A DNA stretch of 64,000 bases from Haemophilus parainfluenzae (GTDB taxonomy: Bacteria > Pseudomonadota > Gammaproteobacteria > Enterobacterales > Pasteurellaceae). This document shows, one piece after another, positions 52,137 to 63,329 of the stretch. The notes under the pieces are model-generated. The model had not been told where the DNA came from. It saw nothing but the letters and a program-made list of their open reading frames with translations, and searched no databases. Numbering within the stretch: position 1 is the first letter of the stretch; every line of letters begins with the position of its first letter. The DNA is taken from the NCBI RefSeq assembly GCF_900638025.1, contig NZ_LR134481.1, forward strand, positions 1,736,001 through 1,800,000, read 5' to 3'. The translations under genes and the position numbers were made by a program.

Positions 52137-52233
52137 TCTTTATTCCTTATGAGTTAGGGGAAATTTAATTCAACTTACAGTTGTTAGCTGAACGCAATTT
52201 ACTATGAAATGAAAATATTGCAAGCAATAATTC

Positions 52234-52249
52234 ATTTGTTCGACCAGTT
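52234..52249. promoter_or_regulatory. Possible FadR half-operator upstream of fabB
   Basis: GACCAGTT (52242-52249) matches one half of the FadR operator exactly; the left half ATTTGTTC is poor and the central spacer base is missing. FadR activates fabB in several gamma-proteobacteria. This is suggestive only. Confidence 0.25.
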
Positions 52250-52318
52250 AAGTTTTAACCGACTCAAAATTTCCGTGCTATTATAAAAGAATTTGATAAG
52301 GCAAAAAAGGGCTAACAC

Positions 52319-54328
52319 ATGTTCACCATTCAGCACGCAAAAATTCATTTTAACCAAGAGAATACGCCTGTTTCGGATAAATTTGATGATGTGTATTTTT
52401 CTAATCAAGATGGTTTAGCGGAAACCCACTATGTGTTTTTAGAAGGTAATCAGTTGTGGGAACGTTGGGTTCATTACCAAGAAGCCCACTTTGTTATTGC
52501 TGAAACGGGATTTGGCACAGGATTAAATTTCTTTGCGGTGACCACGCTATTCCTTGAATTTCGCCAGAAATATCCAGATTCGCCTTTAAAACGCCTTTAT
52601 TTTATCTCTTTTGAAAAATACCCTTTGCCACTTGATGCATTAGAACAAGCCCATTTAGCCTATCCACAATTTTCTCGTCTTGCTCAGCATTTACAACAGC
52701 ATTGGCTTAATCCCATTCAAGGTTGCTATCGTTTTCATTTTGATGAAACTACGTTAGATCTTTGGTTTGGCGATGTCGCTGAAAATCTGCCACAACTTGG
52801 CGATTATATGAATAGCAAAATTGATGCCTGGTTTTTAGATGGTTTTGCGCCGAGTAAAAACCCCGACATGTGGAATGAGCAGCTTTATCAGCAAATGTTT
52901 CGTTTTACCAAGCTACAAGGTACCTTTGCGACCTTCACTGCGGCAAGTGCGGTTAGAAAAGGCTTAGAAAATGCAGGCTTTAATATTAAGAAACGCAAAG
53001 GCTTTGGTAAAAAACGGGAATGTCTTTCTGGTCAAAAAATTCATGAAAAACCGACCGCACTTTCTATGCCCTGGTTTCATAGTCAGCCCGCCAATCTCAA
53101 AGAACAAGATATTGCCATTATTGGTGGTGGAATTGCTTCGCTTTGTACAGCCATTTCATTGGTTAAACGCGGGGCTAAAATCACAATTTATTGCGAAGAT
53201 GAGCAAACTGCCCTCAATGCATCTGGCAATAAACAAGGGGCTTTTTATCCGCAACTGAGTGATGATAACGATCGCAATATTTGTTTTTATATTCATGCCT
53301 TCGCCTATGGTCATCAATTCCTACAGTGGGCAATTCAACAACAAATCGAATTTGAACATAAGTTCTGTGGTGTCGCACTTTGTGCTTACAATGAGAAAGC
53401 TGAAAGTAAATTAAATAAAATCGCTGCGCTGAATTTACCTTCTGATTTATATCAGTCATTAAGCCAATCTGAATTAAGTGAAAAAGTGGGCTTACCGTTA
53501 CCTTTTGGTGGCGGTTTTATTCCTCAAGGCGCTTGGCTTGCACCAAGTCAGTTAGTTCAACATGCTTTTGTCTTTTTAGAAAAACAAGGTGTCCAGATTA
53601 AAACATCACAAAAAGTAACTGCACTTTCTCAAACAGAAAATAGTTGGCAAATCACCACAGCTAAAAATGACACTTTCTGCCATGAAGTGGTTGTTTTAGC
53701 AAACGGACATAAACTCACTGAGTTTGAACAAACACAGAAACTCCCACTCTATCCTGTTCGCGGGCAAGTGAGCCAAATTCCGACATCGGAAAACTTACTT
53801 AAACTCAAAACCGTGTTGTGCTATGACGGCTACCTGACGCCAGTCGATCAAGCGAAAACCAGTCATTGTATTGGCGCAAGTCATGTTCGTGATAATGCAA
53901 CTCGTGAATTTAGCCTAACCGAACAACAAGAAAACCAACAAAAAATTCAGCAGAATATTCCTGAATATTGGACAAAAGAAGTAGATACATCGGGTAATCT
54001 TGCTCGAATCGGTGTGCGTTGTTCGGTACGTGATCTCACGCCAATGATGGGCGCTGTTCCTCATTTTTCTGCTCAGCAAACACAATATCAAAATTTGTTT
54101 AATTTGCGACGCCGTAAACATCCAATAGAACAAGCTGAAAACTACCCTAACCTCTATTTAATCGGTGCACTAGGCTCACGAGGATTAACCTCTGCGCCAT
54201 TTTTAGGGGAAACACTGGCTTCCTTAATTTATGATGAACCCTTACCGATGAGTGAAGATCTGATTCATAATTTAATGCCAAACCGTAGTTGGGTCAGACG
54301 CTGGTTGAAGGGGGCGAACGTGAAATAA
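52319..54328 (+). CDS. mnmC: Bifunctional tRNA mnm5s2U34 biosynthesis enzyme MnmC
   Basis: A 669-residue fusion enzyme for the wobble uridine of several tRNAs. The N-terminal half (about 1-245) is a SAM methyltransferase with [11 protein letters not shown]. The C-terminal half (about 260-669) is an FAD oxidase with the dinucleotide-binding motif [14 protein letters not shown] and the family end [16 protein letters not shown]. Together they convert cmnm5s2U to mnm5s2U. It is divergent from fabB, the same pairing as in E. coli. Confidence 0.97.
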   Translation: MFTIQHAKIHFNQENTPVSDKFDDVYFSNQDGLAETHYVFLEGNQLWERWVHYQEAHFVIAETGFGTGLNFFAVTTLFLEFRQKYPDSPLKRLYFISFEKYPLPLDALEQAHLAYPQFSRLAQHLQQHWLNPIQGCYRFHFDETTLDLWFGDVAENLPQLGDYMNSKIDAWFLDGFAPSKNPDMWNEQLYQQMFRFTKLQGTFATFTAASAVRKGLENAGFNIKKRKGFGKKRECLSGQKIHEKPTALSMPWFHSQPANLKEQDIAIIGGGIASLCTAISLVKRGAKITIYCEDEQTALNASGNKQGAFYPQLSDDNDRNICFYIHAFAYGHQFLQWAIQQQIEFEHKFCGVALCAYNEKAESKLNKIAALNLPSDLYQSLSQSELSEKVGLPLPFGGGFIPQGAWLAPSQLVQHAFVFLEKQGVQIKTSQKVTALSQTENSWQITTAKNDTFCHEVVVLANGHKLTEFEQTQKLPLYPVRGQVSQIPTSENLLKLKTVLCYDGYLTPVDQAKTSHCIGASHVRDNATREFSLTEQQENQQKIQQNIPEYWTKEVDTSGNLARIGVRCSVRDLTPMMGAVPHFSAQQTQYQNLFNLRRRKHPIEQAENYPNLYLIGALGSRGLTSAPFLGETLASLIYDEPLPMSEDLIHNLMPNRSWVRRWLKGANVK

Positions 54329-54358
54329 AAAAGTGCGGTTAAAATCAACCGCCTTTTT
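54329..54358. terminator. Bidirectional terminator after mnmC with uptake signal
   Basis: AAGTGCGGTT and AACCGCCTTTTT pair around AAAATC. The left arm is a consensus uptake signal. It also lies 2 bp from the end of the convergent Sel1 gene. Confidence 0.8.
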
Positions 54359-54359
54359 C

Positions 54360-55034
54360 TTAATACAAGCTTAAACGTTGTAATCGCTGTCTAGCGATTT
54401 CTTTAATTTCATTATTTTTTGCTGTATTCATAATTTCTAAATAAAGCAATTTGGCTAAACCAATGTTAATCTGTGTACCAATACCCTCTTCATACATCCG
54501 TGCTAAACGAAATTTACCTTGATTGCTCCCCGCATTTGCAGCTTTTTGGAACCATTCAAAGGCTTTGGTAAATTCTTTCTGATTGGTATAAATTTCCCCT
54601 AATGTAAGCATGGCATCAGGATCTTTCGTTGCACTGGTTTCAAATAATTTAATCGCTTGAGCAGTATCTTGTTTCACATAGTTATTGCCGTTAAAATACA
54701 TGACCGCCAAATTATTGATGGCTTTAATACTGCCTCGCTCAGCGGCTTCGCTAAACCACCAATAAGCCAATTCTTTATTTTCATTCACACCACGGCCTAA
54801 ATTATAAAGCATCCCTAAATTGCTTTGTGCTTGTAAATTACCTTCCAAAGCTAAAGGATACATAATTTCAAAAACGGCTTTCCAATCTTGTTTATCCGCT
54901 AGTTTTTGCGCCAGATTCATTTTTTGCTGATCCGTCATTTGCGCTTTATCGACCAAATCAATGGTTTTCATCGCAAATGCTGAACTGCTTAAGGTGAGCG
55001 TGGTGAGGAGTAAAAGTTTGGCTAATGTCTTCAT
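54360..55034 (-). CDS. Exported Sel1-repeat protein
   Basis: A 224-residue protein with signal peptide [21 protein letters not shown], followed by tandem Sel1/TPR-like alpha-alpha repeats: [38 protein letters not shown], and [20 protein letters not shown]. Such proteins scaffold interactions in the periplasm. The partner is unknown. The ATG is 1 base after the stop of the YwiC-like gene and has no strong ribosome-binding site of its own, so translation is probably coupled. Confidence 0.88.
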   Translation of the reverse strand: MKTLAKLLLLTTLTLSSSAFAMKTIDLVDKAQMTDQQKMNLAQKLADKQDWKAVFEIMYPLALEGNLQAQSNLGMLYNLGRGVNENKELAYWWFSEAAERGSIKAINNLAVMYFNGNNYVKQDTAQAIKLFETSATKDPDAMLTLGEIYTNQKEFTKAFEWFQKAANAGSNQGKFRLARMYEEGIGTQINIGLAKLLYLEIMNTAKNNEIKEIARQRLQRLSLY

Positions 55035-55035
55035 C

Positions 55036-55752
55036 TTATAATGTCGCTATCAATAAAATAATCAAAAAAATGGCGGATGTTCCGAATTCTATTAGACCGA
55101 CTTGCTTAACCGAAAGTTTCTTGGTGGGTAAATAAATAGCACGAATTAACGCCGGCACAAAAGCAAGTGATAAGACATATTGTTGGGTAAACAAGCAACC
55201 GAGCACGCAAAGCACATGGAAAATAATAGAGGCTTTGAGATAAAGCGGATTTTTACGCTCACGCATCATTGATTTGACGTAAAGCGTCGTACCAATAAAA
55301 AATAAGCTTGGATATAACGCGACCCACCAGATTTTTTCATCAAAAGTGCGGTCAGAAAAATAATAGGATCCCATACCTGCAAGGGCAAAAATCGCAATAC
55401 CCGCTAAATCATTGAGAAGATTCCGTTCATCTTTTTTCTTAGTGTAATAGATACTCACCAACACAAAAGGAAACATGGCTGCAATAAAGAAAAGAATCTG
55501 CCAGTTATAAAAAATGGCAGGAAGCGCAAACAAAAAAGCCGCAACACCATAGATAATTGTCCACTTTTTATATTCCGCCATATTTTTGCCTTTGAAGAGA
55601 CTAAGCATTGGGTAACTCAGCAAATACATCGTGAACCAAGCTAAAAGCAAAAAGAAATGCGCCCAAACAGGTGAAGCTAATAACATACCGTAAACAAAAG
55701 GCAATAATGCCATCACAATGGCGCCATATTGATTCGAAATCAGGAGTTTCAT
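55036..55752 (-). CDS. YwiC-like polytopic membrane protein
   Basis: A 238-residue protein with about seven or eight hydrophobic helices and the YwiC-like family pattern ([17 protein letters not shown] at the start, [19 protein letters not shown] near the end). No function is established. AAAGGAAACT precedes the ATG. It is upstream of and coupled to the Sel1-repeat gene. Confidence 0.75.
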   Translation of the reverse strand: MKLLISNQYGAIVMALLPFVYGMLLASPVWAHFFLLLAWFTMYLLSYPMLSLFKGKNMAEYKKWTIIYGVAAFLFALPAIFYNWQILFFIAAMFPFVLVSIYYTKKKDERNLLNDLAGIAIFALAGMGSYYFSDRTFDEKIWWVALYPSLFFIGTTLYVKSMMRERKNPLYLKASIIFHVLCVLGCLFTQQYVLSLAFVPALIRAIYLPTKKLSVKQVGLIEFGTSAIFLIILLIATL

Positions 55753-55863
55753 AGTTTCCTTTAGTTGATAAAAATTCTCAATTATTTTATCTCACAATTT
55801 CTTGATTTACAAAGTCTAAAACCACCTTTAGAATGGAATTATCTTCATCAAAAAGGAGCCATT

Positions 55864-56214
55864 ATGTCGATTCAACGCATTCAACCAAGCAAACGCTTTT
55901 CTGAAGTGGTCATTCATAACAATACTGCCTATTTTGCAGGCCAAGTACCGGAAAAAACCGTTAAGCAAAATGCTTACGAGCAAACCAAAGAAGTCCTTTC
56001 ACTGATCGATAAATTATTGGCTGAAATTGGTTCTGAAAAAAGTAAAATTCTTACCACGCAAATCTTCCTTGCTGATATGGCTGATTATGCTCAACTCAAC
56101 CAAGCATGGGATGAATGGGTCGATAGTCAAAATCCACCAAGCCGAGCAACGGTAGAAGCAAAACTTGCGGATTCTGATTGGAAAGTTGAAATCGTGATTA
56201 TTGCAGCTGTGTAA
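55864..56214 (+). CDS. RidA/YjgF family protein
   Basis: A 116-residue member of the RidA superfamily, which as trimers hydrolyse reactive enamines and imines. The start at 55864 has AAGGAGCC; an in-frame start at 55765 adds unlike sequence. PPSRATVEAKLA holds the conserved Arg, and YFAGQVPEKTV and ILTTQIFLADMADY are family blocks. It belongs to an outlying RidA subgroup, so enamine deaminase activity is likely but not certain. Confidence 0.88.
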   Translation: MSIQRIQPSKRFSEVVIHNNTAYFAGQVPEKTVKQNAYEQTKEVLSLIDKLLAEIGSEKSKILTTQIFLADMADYAQLNQAWDEWVDSQNPPSRATVEAKLADSDWKVEIVIIAAV

Positions 56215-56304
56215 ACACTGCTTTTTCAAAATGTGATCAACCGCAAAGAAACTTTTTTATTTTTCCTTTACACTAAACACTGAATTAAAAAGAAGGAGTA
56301 ATGT

Positions 56305-56715
56305 ATGCAATCATGGACACCAGAAATATGGCAAGCCGCTGTGATAGGGCTTGTCGTTGGCGTAATCTTAGGCTACGTGCTATTACGTTTAACAAAAGGT
56401 TCTGTTAAAAAACAAGCTCAGACCGAAGCTGAACTGAAAGAAGTGAAAACACAGTTAAGCGATCAACAAGCACAACTTGAAAAACATTTCGCTGAAAGTG
56501 CTGAATTATTTAAAACCTTAATTGGTGATTATCAAAGACTGTATCGTCACTATGCAGTTTCATCTGAAACCTTGCTTGGTAATAAACCCGCCAACAAAGG
56601 TTTATTCACTCAACAATTGGTGACCGCCTCATCAGAAAGTAAATCAGAAGAACCCCCACGTGATTATTCTGAAGGTTCATCTGGCTTATTAAAAACAGAT
56701 AAAGAAAACCAATAA
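56305..56715 (+). CDS. zapG: ZapG/YhcB inner-membrane division-associated protein
   Basis: A 136-residue DUF1043 protein. A single N-terminal helix (AAVIGLVVGVILGYVLLRL) is followed by a coiled coil (AEAELKEVKTQLSDQQAQ-like) and the family block YQRLYRHYAVSSETLL, then a disordered tail. YhcB/ZapG links cell division and envelope growth in enterics. Ribosome-binding site AAGGAG. The terminator after it is bidirectional. Confidence 0.92.
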   Translation: MQSWTPEIWQAAVIGLVVGVILGYVLLRLTKGSVKKQAQTEAELKEVKTQLSDQQAQLEKHFAESAELFKTLIGDYQRLYRHYAVSSETLLGNKPANKGLFTQQLVTASSESKSEEPPRDYSEGSSGLLKTDKENQ

Positions 56716-56734
56716 TGATTAACGGTTGAGCAAT

Positions 56735-56772
56735 AAAAAAATCAGGGATTAAATACTTAATCCCTGATTTTT
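56735..56772. terminator. Bidirectional terminator between zapG and lolE
   Basis: AAAAAATCAGGGATTAA and TTAATCCCTGATTTTTT are exact complements with a 4-base loop. Confidence 0.95.
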
Positions 56773-56774
56773 TA

Positions 56775-58025
56775 TTAATGATTACTCAACACTTGAGCCG
56801 GTTGTAATTTTACTGCCCTACTGGCTGGATAAAGACTCGCGAGTAAACTCAATACCAATGCTGCCACGAGAACTAATACAACATCGAACCAATGTAATTC
56901 ACTTGGTAAGAAATCAACGAAATAAATACCATCTGATAACAGTTTTTTACCGAGTAATGTTTCAATGCCTTGAATAATCGGCGTGAGATTCAATGCGAGT
57001 ACAACACCTAATACAATACCAATCAAACATCCTTTCATCCCTGCAAGTAAACCATACCAAATAAAGATTTGTTTAATAAATCCATTATTTGCCCCTAGTG
57101 TTCGCATAATCGCAATATCACCTTGCTTGTCTTTTACCGCCATAATTAAGGTAGAAACGATATTAAAACACGCCACCCCAATTACAAGCACCATCGCGAT
57201 ATACATCACCGTACGAATAAGCTGAATATCTCGATACATATAGCCAAATTTTGCCACCCAGTTTTGAATATAAAGCAGTTGCGGATAACTATTCAGCATC
57301 GAATAATCCATTTCTTGTACTTTAAATGGATCATCCACTTTCAATTCAACACCGGTAATTTGATCTTCTCGATACCCCATTAACTCTTGCGCTTGAGGTA
57401 ATGCCAGTAAGGCATAGCTATGGTCTAGCTGACCATCTAAACGTAAAATAGCGGTCACTTGAACACGCTCACGATTAGGCTGAGCCATTTGATCTTCACC
57501 ATTAGGTTGAGAAATCAATAACGACACCCAATCGCCTGCTTTAACATCTAACTCTTTGGCAATACCAGAGCCCAGCACTAATCCGCCTTCTTCTGCGAAT
57601 TTCTGCCAGCCATCACCTTCCACAAACTTACCAAGAGAACTCACTTGATCTTCAGCTTGTTTATCGACCCCTTTCACTTGTACAACTTTAAGTTTATTGC
57701 CATTTTCGACTAAGGCAGTAAAACTCACAAAAGGTGAAAGTGCGGTAATTTTTTTGTTTGTTTTTAGACGTTCCGCAAGGTTCTGCCAATGGTTTAATGT
57801 GGCTTCATTGGCATGTGGATTAACGGTGATTTCCGTATGTGGTACGACAGCCAAAATACGTGAATTCAACTCACGCTCAAAACCATTCATCGCGCTTAAG
57901 CCAACAATTAAAACTGCAACACCCAGCGCGATACCGATAGCTGAAAATTTTGCAATTAACGCAACTAAAGGATTTTTCAGCTTGCCACGTTGATAACGCC
58001 AACTAATAAAAAAAGGCGTATTCAT
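56775..58025 (-). CDS. lolE: Lipoprotein-releasing ABC transporter permease LolE
   Basis: A 416-residue inner-membrane permease that, with LolC and LolD, extracts outer-membrane lipoproteins and passes them to LolA. The N-terminal helix (GIALGVAVLIVGLSAMNGFE) is followed by a large periplasmic domain and three C-terminal helices (MVLVIGVACFNIVSTLIMAV). The LolE-specific ERELNSRILAVVPH block separates it from LolC. The ATG overlaps the lolD stop, with GGAAGGTG upstream. Last gene of the lolC-bio-lolDE unit. Confidence 0.96.
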   Translation of the reverse strand: MNTPFFISWRYQRGKLKNPLVALIAKFSAIGIALGVAVLIVGLSAMNGFERELNSRILAVVPHTEITVNPHANEATLNHWQNLAERLKTNKKITALSPFVSFTALVENGNKLKVVQVKGVDKQAEDQVSSLGKFVEGDGWQKFAEEGGLVLGSGIAKELDVKAGDWVSLLISQPNGEDQMAQPNRERVQVTAILRLDGQLDHSYALLALPQAQELMGYREDQITGVELKVDDPFKVQEMDYSMLNSYPQLLYIQNWVAKFGYMYRDIQLIRTVMYIAMVLVIGVACFNIVSTLIMAVKDKQGDIAIMRTLGANNGFIKQIFIWYGLLAGMKGCLIGIVLGVVLALNLTPIIQGIETLLGKKLLSDGIYFVDFLPSELHWFDVVLVLVAALVLSLLASLYPASRAVKLQPAQVLSNH

Positions 58026-58708
58026 TATTCACCTTCCTTCAAAATACCATCTTGCATAACTAAACGGCGTGATAATTTTTCAGCAAGTCCCATATCGTGA
58101 GTAACTAATAAAAAAGCGATATTTTGCTCTTGGTTAAGTTGTTGAATAAGTTCAAAAATGCTTTCTGTGGTCTTGTGATCGAGATTCCCTGTGGGCTCAT
58201 CCGCTAAAACTAATGATGGATTATTCACTAAAGCCCGCGCAATCGCCACACGCTGACGTTCCCCACCAGAAAGTGCAGAAGGACGATGCGTAATTCTATG
58301 ACTTAATCCCACCGCACTTAGCATTTTTTCAGCACGATCTTTCGCTTCTGTTTTATTTTGATGACCAATCAACATCGGCATCATCACATTTTCAAGTGCG
58401 GTAAAGTCCGCCATTAAATGATGGAATTGATACACAAATCCTAAATAGCGATTACGCAAAGCAGCTAATTCATTAGCCGATGCTTTTTGCAAGGATTGTC
58501 CATTAATAAACACTTCTCCACTACTTGGCTGATCTAAACCACCCAAAGTATGCAATAAAGTACTTTTCCCTGAACCAGAGCTTCCCACAATCGCAACCAA
58601 CTCTGCGGGTTCCATAGAAAAAGAAACGCCTTTTAATACTTGCGTTTGATTTTCACCTTCTTGATAAAATTTATTGATATTTTCGCATTTTAATAAATAG
58701 TTATTCAT
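58025..58708 (-). CDS. lolD: Lipoprotein-releasing ABC transporter ATPase LolD
   Basis: A 227-residue ABC ATPase that powers LolCE. Walker A is [10 protein letters not shown] at about 42-51, the LolD-specific [20 protein letters not shown] stretch follows, the signature is LSGGERQR, Walker B is [12 protein letters not shown] and the H-loop is VTHD. It lies 81 bp downstream of bioD, and that gap may hold a secondary promoter. Coupled to lolE. Confidence 0.96.
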   Translation of the reverse strand: MNNYLLKCENINKFYQEGENQTQVLKGVSFSMEPAELVAIVGSSGSGKSTLLHTLGGLDQPSSGEVFINGQSLQKASANELAALRNRYLGFVYQFHHLMADFTALENVMMPMLIGHQNKTEAKDRAEKMLSAVGLSHRITHRPSALSGGERQRVAIARALVNNPSLVLADEPTGNLDHKTTESIFELIQQLNQEQNIAFLLVTHDMGLAEKLSRRLVMQDGILKEGE

Positions 58709-58789
58709 TTTTTACTCGTTTTAACCGCACCTTAGCAGCAAATCATCTCATTAAAAACTGGCGCGAGTCTATCACACTTTTCCCTGAGC

Positions 58790-59431
58790 TTAAATTTCAA
58801 TGCGCCCAAAGTATTCCAATCCCGTTTCAGGAAAATGTTTTTTAAGATAACCTTTTAAATAGCCTTGTGTCTCTTGACTAATAATAGGATCGTATTCAGG
58901 ATAACCGTTATACATTACGCTTAGCACTGACACACCATGAGAACGACAAGCCTCTAAACTTAACAATGTATGGTTTATGCTACCTAATTTTCCCGATGTC
59001 ACTAAAATCAAAGGGTAATTATTTGACTGGATATAATCTAACGTAGTCGCCTCTTCACAATAAGGCACCATTAACCCACCGGCCCCCTCCAACAATACAT
59101 AATCATATTTTTCTGCCAAAAGTGCGGTGGATTTTTCAATAATTTTTTCATTAATTTCTCGCCCTTCGAGCTTTGCCGCTAAATGAGGAGAACAAGGATA
59201 TTCAAAAAGATAAGGGCAGGTGTCGCCTTCTAAATCTTCTTCCGTCAAATCAATGCCTTGAATCTTTCGATGTACAAGCAAATCATCAGCAATATTTTTA
59301 CAACCTGTTTGAATCATTTTTTGTGTAATCACGGAAAAGCCTTGTTCCATCAACTTTTTAGCATAAATGCCTGTTGCAACAGTTTTACCTACATCGGTAT
59401 CAATGCCCGATACAAAAATAACCTTGCCCAT
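58790..59431 (-). CDS. bioD: Dethiobiotin synthetase
   Basis: A 213-residue ATP-dependent enzyme that closes the ureido ring on diaminopelargonate. The P-loop is [14 protein letters not shown] at about 8-21, with the substrate region [15 protein letters not shown]. Ribosome-binding site AAGGCG. It lies 9 bp after bioC and is the last biotin gene before lolD. Some bacteria have two bioD copies; the sequence does not show whether this one is unique. Confidence 0.95.
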   Translation of the reverse strand: MGKVIFVSGIDTDVGKTVATGIYAKKLMEQGFSVITQKMIQTGCKNIADDLLVHRKIQGIDLTEEDLEGDTCPYLFEYPCSPHLAAKLEGREINEKIIEKSTALLAEKYDYVLLEGAGGLMVPYCEEATTLDYIQSNNYPLILVTSGKLGSINHTLLSLEACRSHGVSVLSVMYNGYPEYDPIISQETQGYLKGYLKKHFPETGLEYFGRIEI

Positions 59432-59440
59432 AAATACGCC

Positions 59441-60223
59441 TTACTGATTTCCAGCACGAAAATAACGTGCGATAAAAAACAATGGATGATAAGTTAACCG
59501 CACTTTACCCGATGGCAAACTAAAAGCCTTCAAGTAATCATCAATAAATTTGTTGAGATTTTTTCTTGTCCAATTTTTCTGGTTAGTCGCTGTTACACCG
59601 GTATATTTCAGATGTTTGAGTACATCCAATGGTGTATCAAAGTCTAGTATTACATTAAAATCCTCACACCATAAAAGCTCAAAATCATTGGCTAACCAAT
59701 TTTGCCATTGAGATAAATTCGGATAACTTAACCCCACATTCGTCATTTGGCGAATTTCCTTTAAATTATCTTCACCAAAGGTCGTAATCGCCAATAAACC
59801 ATTAAGTTTCAATCCTGTTTTACAATGGGAAATAAAATTGTCAGGATGATGGAACCACTGTATAGCTGATGCACTTGCAATCAAATCAAATTGTCGTTGA
59901 AAAGGAAAGTTCTCTGCATCACCACAAGAAAAATCAAAAGGTTGAATCAGCTTTTCAGTGAGTAGAGAGCGCACATCGCACAAATCGTTAAATAACCAAT
60001 AATTCGCTGAAATCTGTTTTTGCAACAATGAACTCAACGTACCAGACCCGCAACCAAGTTCCAAAACGCTATCTAGTGACCCATTTGGTAAATAGTCTTG
60101 TAAATGCATCATTAACTTAATATTCATTTTTTGTTGAATTAACGCATGTTCATCATAGCTATTTAAGGCTTTTTGGAAGGCTTGTTGAATCCGCGATTTA
60201 TCTATGGAAGTTAATGATTCCAT
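59441..60223 (-). CDS. bioC: Malonyl-ACP O-methyltransferase BioC
   Basis: A 260-residue SAM methyltransferase that starts pimelate synthesis by methylating malonyl-ACP. The SAM motif VLELGCGSGTLSSLL is near 54-68 and ASASAIQWFHHPDNF is the family block. The start at 60223 (MESLTSIDKSRIQQAF) gives the usual length and overlaps the bioG end by 13 bp; an earlier in-frame start at 60301 lies deep in bioG and is rejected. Confidence 0.94.
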   Translation of the reverse strand: MESLTSIDKSRIQQAFQKALNSYDEHALIQQKMNIKLMMHLQDYLPNGSLDSVLELGCGSGTLSSLLQKQISANYWLFNDLCDVRSLLTEKLIQPFDFSCGDAENFPFQRQFDLIASASAIQWFHHPDNFISHCKTGLKLNGLLAITTFGEDNLKEIRQMTNVGLSYPNLSQWQNWLANDFELLWCEDFNVILDFDTPLDVLKHLKYTGVTATNQKNWTRKNLNKFIDDYLKAFSLPSGKVRLTYHPLFFIARYFRAGNQ

Positions 60224-60858
60224 AATGCCGACCAGTGGGTAAATCTTGAAAACACATAATGCTCCCCCTCTATTTCCTGAACCACACAACGCAATGCCCA
60301 ATATTGGTGTTGATTAGCTGGCATAAAAATTTTATCGCGAGAACTAACCCATACATTTGTCCAGTGAATAAGATCGGTGCGTTTATCCTGCTGAATCATC
60401 GCAAAAAGTGCGGTGAGTTCTTGATGAATTTCGTTAAATGGTCGTGCAGAAAATTGTTGATAACGTTCAAAAGAGACTTTGTCACCACAGATTCTACGTT
60501 CAAACTTTGAACGAGTATTTTCTGCGAGATTATCTAACGTACCTTTAAAAATAGCGTAGGGAATACCGAAGCTATCATTACAAGGTAAACCTGTGCCATT
60601 CACTGCTGTTGCAGATTGTAAGGTTATTCCTTGTAATACTCGCTCTGCCACCCAAACACCCATTGACCATGCCACTACACGAATTTGCTGATAGGCAGAA
60701 AAATCAAAATCTAACTTCAAATCTTGATAATCGTAGCAAATTAATAAATCATGATCTGTTGGCAAAATCAAATGAGCTACAGCATCAAGAGGTGTCCCCC
60801 AGCCAGCAAAATAAACTATTAAATGCTCACCTTGATGATCATAAAATTTCGTTTTCAC
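60211..60858 (-). CDS. bioG: Pimeloyl-ACP methyl ester esterase BioG
   Basis: A 215-residue alpha/beta-hydrolase that removes the methyl group from pimeloyl-ACP methyl ester, doing the job BioH does in E. coli. The nucleophile Ser is in VVAWSMGVWVAE, the oxyanion region in IVYFAGWGTP, and a C-terminal His in EIEGEHYVFSRF. BioG next to bioC and bioF is typical of Haemophilus and Neisseria. It lies 9 bp after bioF. Confidence 0.94.
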   Translation of the reverse strand: MKTKFYDHQGEHLIVYFAGWGTPLDAVAHLILPTDHDLLICYDYQDLKLDFDFSAYQQIRVVAWSMGVWVAERVLQGITLQSATAVNGTGLPCNDSFGIPYAIFKGTLDNLAENTRSKFERRICGDKVSFERYQQFSARPFNEIHQELTALFAMIQQDKRTDLIHWTNVWVSSRDKIFMPANQHQYWALRCVVQEIEGEHYVFSRFTHWSALWNH

Positions 60859-60867
60859 ATTATTTCC

Positions 60868-62010
60868 TTATAAGCATGCCACAAACTGTTTTACTTCATC
60901 TATTGTCATATCTGCCGTCAAGGACAATCGTATTCTTGATGTACCTTTTGGTACTGTCGGTGGTCTAATCGGCAAGCAATAATAACCTTGCTCCTGCAGA
61001 TCTTTCGCCTTAGCAAGGGTTGCTTCATTCTCGCCTAAAATATAAGGAACGATGCAAGTTTGGCTTGGCATTATTTGCGTTCTATGCTCCACTTCTTGGC
61101 GTAAAAATGCACTTAACTGCTCAAGATGCGTTCTTTCTTTTGAAAATTGTGGCAATCGTTCAAAAATAAAATGAGTCCACGCCACATTAAACGGCGGAAG
61201 TGCGGTTGAAAAAATCAATGGACGCATTTGATTAATCAAACATTCTTTTAATATTTGATCACAGACGACATAAGCCCCCATTGAAGCTAAGGCTTTTCCA
61301 AAAGTACCAACCAATAGATCTATATCAGCTATCACATTAGCTCGTTCGGCAATACCTAATCCGTTTTTACCGTAAACGCCTATTGCATGGGCTTCATCCA
61401 CATAAAGATAAGTATTGGGAAACTGTTTTTTTAGTTGCACAAGATGTTTTAAATCAGCTACATCGCCATCCATACTAAAAACGGACTCTGTCACAATAAA
61501 AGTGCGGTCAAATTTTACAGCATTTTTTTCGAGCAGATCTTTTAGATGTTCATAATCATTATGACGATAACGAAAGAACGCACATTGGCTTAAACGAATA
61601 CCATCAATCATACTGGCATGCACTAATTTATCTGCCAAAATTAAACTTTTTGTTGTCGTCAACGCCGGTAAAATACCAAGATTGGCGTGATAGCCACTAT
61701 TAAACAATAAAGCACTTTCTCGTTGGAAACGTCGAGCAATAAGCTGCTCAAGATCGGTATATACAGGAAAATTTCCCGTTAATAAACGAGACGAAGAACT
61801 GGTAAAAGAAGGGAAATTATCGCCATATTGCAGTAAAAAAGACTGACGCAAGTTTTCATTGGATGCCAAACCTAAATAATCATTAGATGACATATTCAAC
61901 ATTTTGCTATTTTCTCGCGTAATATATCGTCCTTGATGAACTAAATCTGGAATTGAACGATATTGATTTTGCGCGCTAAGCTGTTCCAGTTGCTGTTTAA
62001 AAGCATCCAT
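60868..62010 (-). CDS. bioF: 8-amino-7-oxononanoate synthase
   Basis: A 380-residue PLP enzyme that condenses pimeloyl-ACP with alanine. The PLP Lys is in [29 protein letters not shown] and [16 protein letters not shown] are standard oxoamine-synthase blocks. It lies 8 bp after bioA and 9 bp before bioG. Two uptake signals lie within the gene, near 61198 and 61500. Confidence 0.97.
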   Translation of the reverse strand: MDAFKQQLEQLSAQNQYRSIPDLVHQGRYITRENSKMLNMSSNDYLGLASNENLRQSFLLQYGDNFPSFTSSSSRLLTGNFPVYTDLEQLIARRFQRESALLFNSGYHANLGILPALTTTKSLILADKLVHASMIDGIRLSQCAFFRYRHNDYEHLKDLLEKNAVKFDRTFIVTESVFSMDGDVADLKHLVQLKKQFPNTYLYVDEAHAIGVYGKNGLGIAERANVIADIDLLVGTFGKALASMGAYVVCDQILKECLINQMRPLIFSTALPPFNVAWTHFIFERLPQFSKERTHLEQLSAFLRQEVEHRTQIMPSQTCIVPYILGENEATLAKAKDLQEQGYYCLPIRPPTVPKGTSRIRLSLTADMTIDEVKQFVACL

Positions 62011-62018
62011 TTTTCATC

Positions 62019-63311
62019 CTAATGTTCATATTCCTGAGTTAAAGCCAGAATCATGCCTTCTGTTAATTTCTGAAGTTCATCATCTTTAATCACAAATGGT
62101 GGCATCACATAAACCAATTTTCCGAAAGGTCGAATCCAAACACCTTGTTCCACAAAACGTGGGACTAAAGTTTTCATATTTACCGCACTTTTCATTTCAA
62201 CCACCCCAATCGCCCCTAATACGCGAACTTCTTTGACGTAATCTTTTTCAGCTAAAGGCGAAAGCTGTTGTTTTAAGGAAGACTCAATTCGCTGAATATT
62301 TTGCTGCCAAGGGCTTTCCAACAATAAACGGATAGATTCTGCTGCAATCGCACAAGCCAACGGATTTGCCATAAAAGTGGGCCCGTGCATAAAGCATTTA
62401 GCCTCACCGCTACAAATAGTTTGCGCAATTTCAGTGGTCGTAATGGTTGCTGATAAAGTTAAATAACCACCCGTTAAGGCTTTACCGATACACATAATAT
62501 CTGGCGAAATCCCAGCATACTCCGCAGCAAATAATTTCCCTGTACGGCCAAAACCCGTGGCAATTTCATCAAAAATTAGCAATACACCATATTGTTTACA
62601 AAGCGCTTGCGCTTTCACTAAATAAGTTGGCGAATAAAAATACATACCGCCCGCACCTTGCACAACAGGCTCTAAAATAAGTGCGGCGATTTCGCTCCCT
62701 TTTTTCTTAAGTAAATCAGCTAAAGGTTCCATCACACAATCATTCCAAGATTCATTAAATGGAATGTTGGGTTGAGGAAGAAAATATTGTACGGGCAGGC
62801 TATGATGAAATAAATGATGCATCCCTGTGGTTGGATCACAGACTGACATCGCATTCCAAGTATCACCATGATAACCCGAACGAATAGTGGCAAATTTTTG
62901 TCGTTGTACTTCTCCTTTAGCGTGCTGATATTGAATAGCCATTTTCATTGCTACTTCCACAGCAACAGAACCACTATCAGCAAAAAAAATCTTATCTAAT
63001 CCATTTGGCAAAATTTGTACCAATAATTGAGCTAATTCCACCGCGGGTTCATGAGTAAAACCGCCAAACATAATATGGCTCATTTTTGCCAACTGATTCT
63101 GTGCAGCCGCATTTAAACGAGGATGATTATAACCATGCAACGCTGCCCACCAAGAAGACATGCCATCAATTAAACGACGTCCATCTTTTAAGGTTATTAT
63201 CACGCCATCTGCACGTTCTACCGCATAAAGTGGCATATCAGAAGAAACTGAAGAATAAGGATGCCAAATATGTTGTGTATCAAAAGCTAAAAGTGATTGT
63301 TCATCCATCAT
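62019..63311 (-). CDS. bioA: Adenosylmethionine-8-amino-7-oxononanoate aminotransferase
   Basis: A 430-residue class III PLP aminotransferase that makes diaminopelargonate with SAM as amino donor. HIWHPYSS near the N-terminus and [22 protein letters not shown] are BioA hallmarks; the PLP Lys is in [14 protein letters not shown] and the PLP-Asp in [14 protein letters not shown]. Two adjacent ATGs (63311, 63308) could be the start. It lies 18 bp after lolC, so the biotin genes ride on the lolC transcript. Confidence 0.97.
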   Translation of the reverse strand: MMDEQSLLAFDTQHIWHPYSSVSSDMPLYAVERADGVIITLKDGRRLIDGMSSWWAALHGYNHPRLNAAAQNQLAKMSHIMFGGFTHEPAVELAQLLVQILPNGLDKIFFADSGSVAVEVAMKMAIQYQHAKGEVQRQKFATIRSGYHGDTWNAMSVCDPTTGMHHLFHHSLPVQYFLPQPNIPFNESWNDCVMEPLADLLKKKGSEIAALILEPVVQGAGGMYFYSPTYLVKAQALCKQYGVLLIFDEIATGFGRTGKLFAAEYAGISPDIMCIGKALTGGYLTLSATITTTEIAQTICSGEAKCFMHGPTFMANPLACAIAAESIRLLLESPWQQNIQRIESSLKQQLSPLAEKDYVKEVRVLGAIGVVEMKSAVNMKTLVPRFVEQGVWIRPFGKLVYVMPPFVIKDDELQKLTEGMILALTQEYEH

Positions 63312-63329
63312 TCATTTACCATTAAAAAC

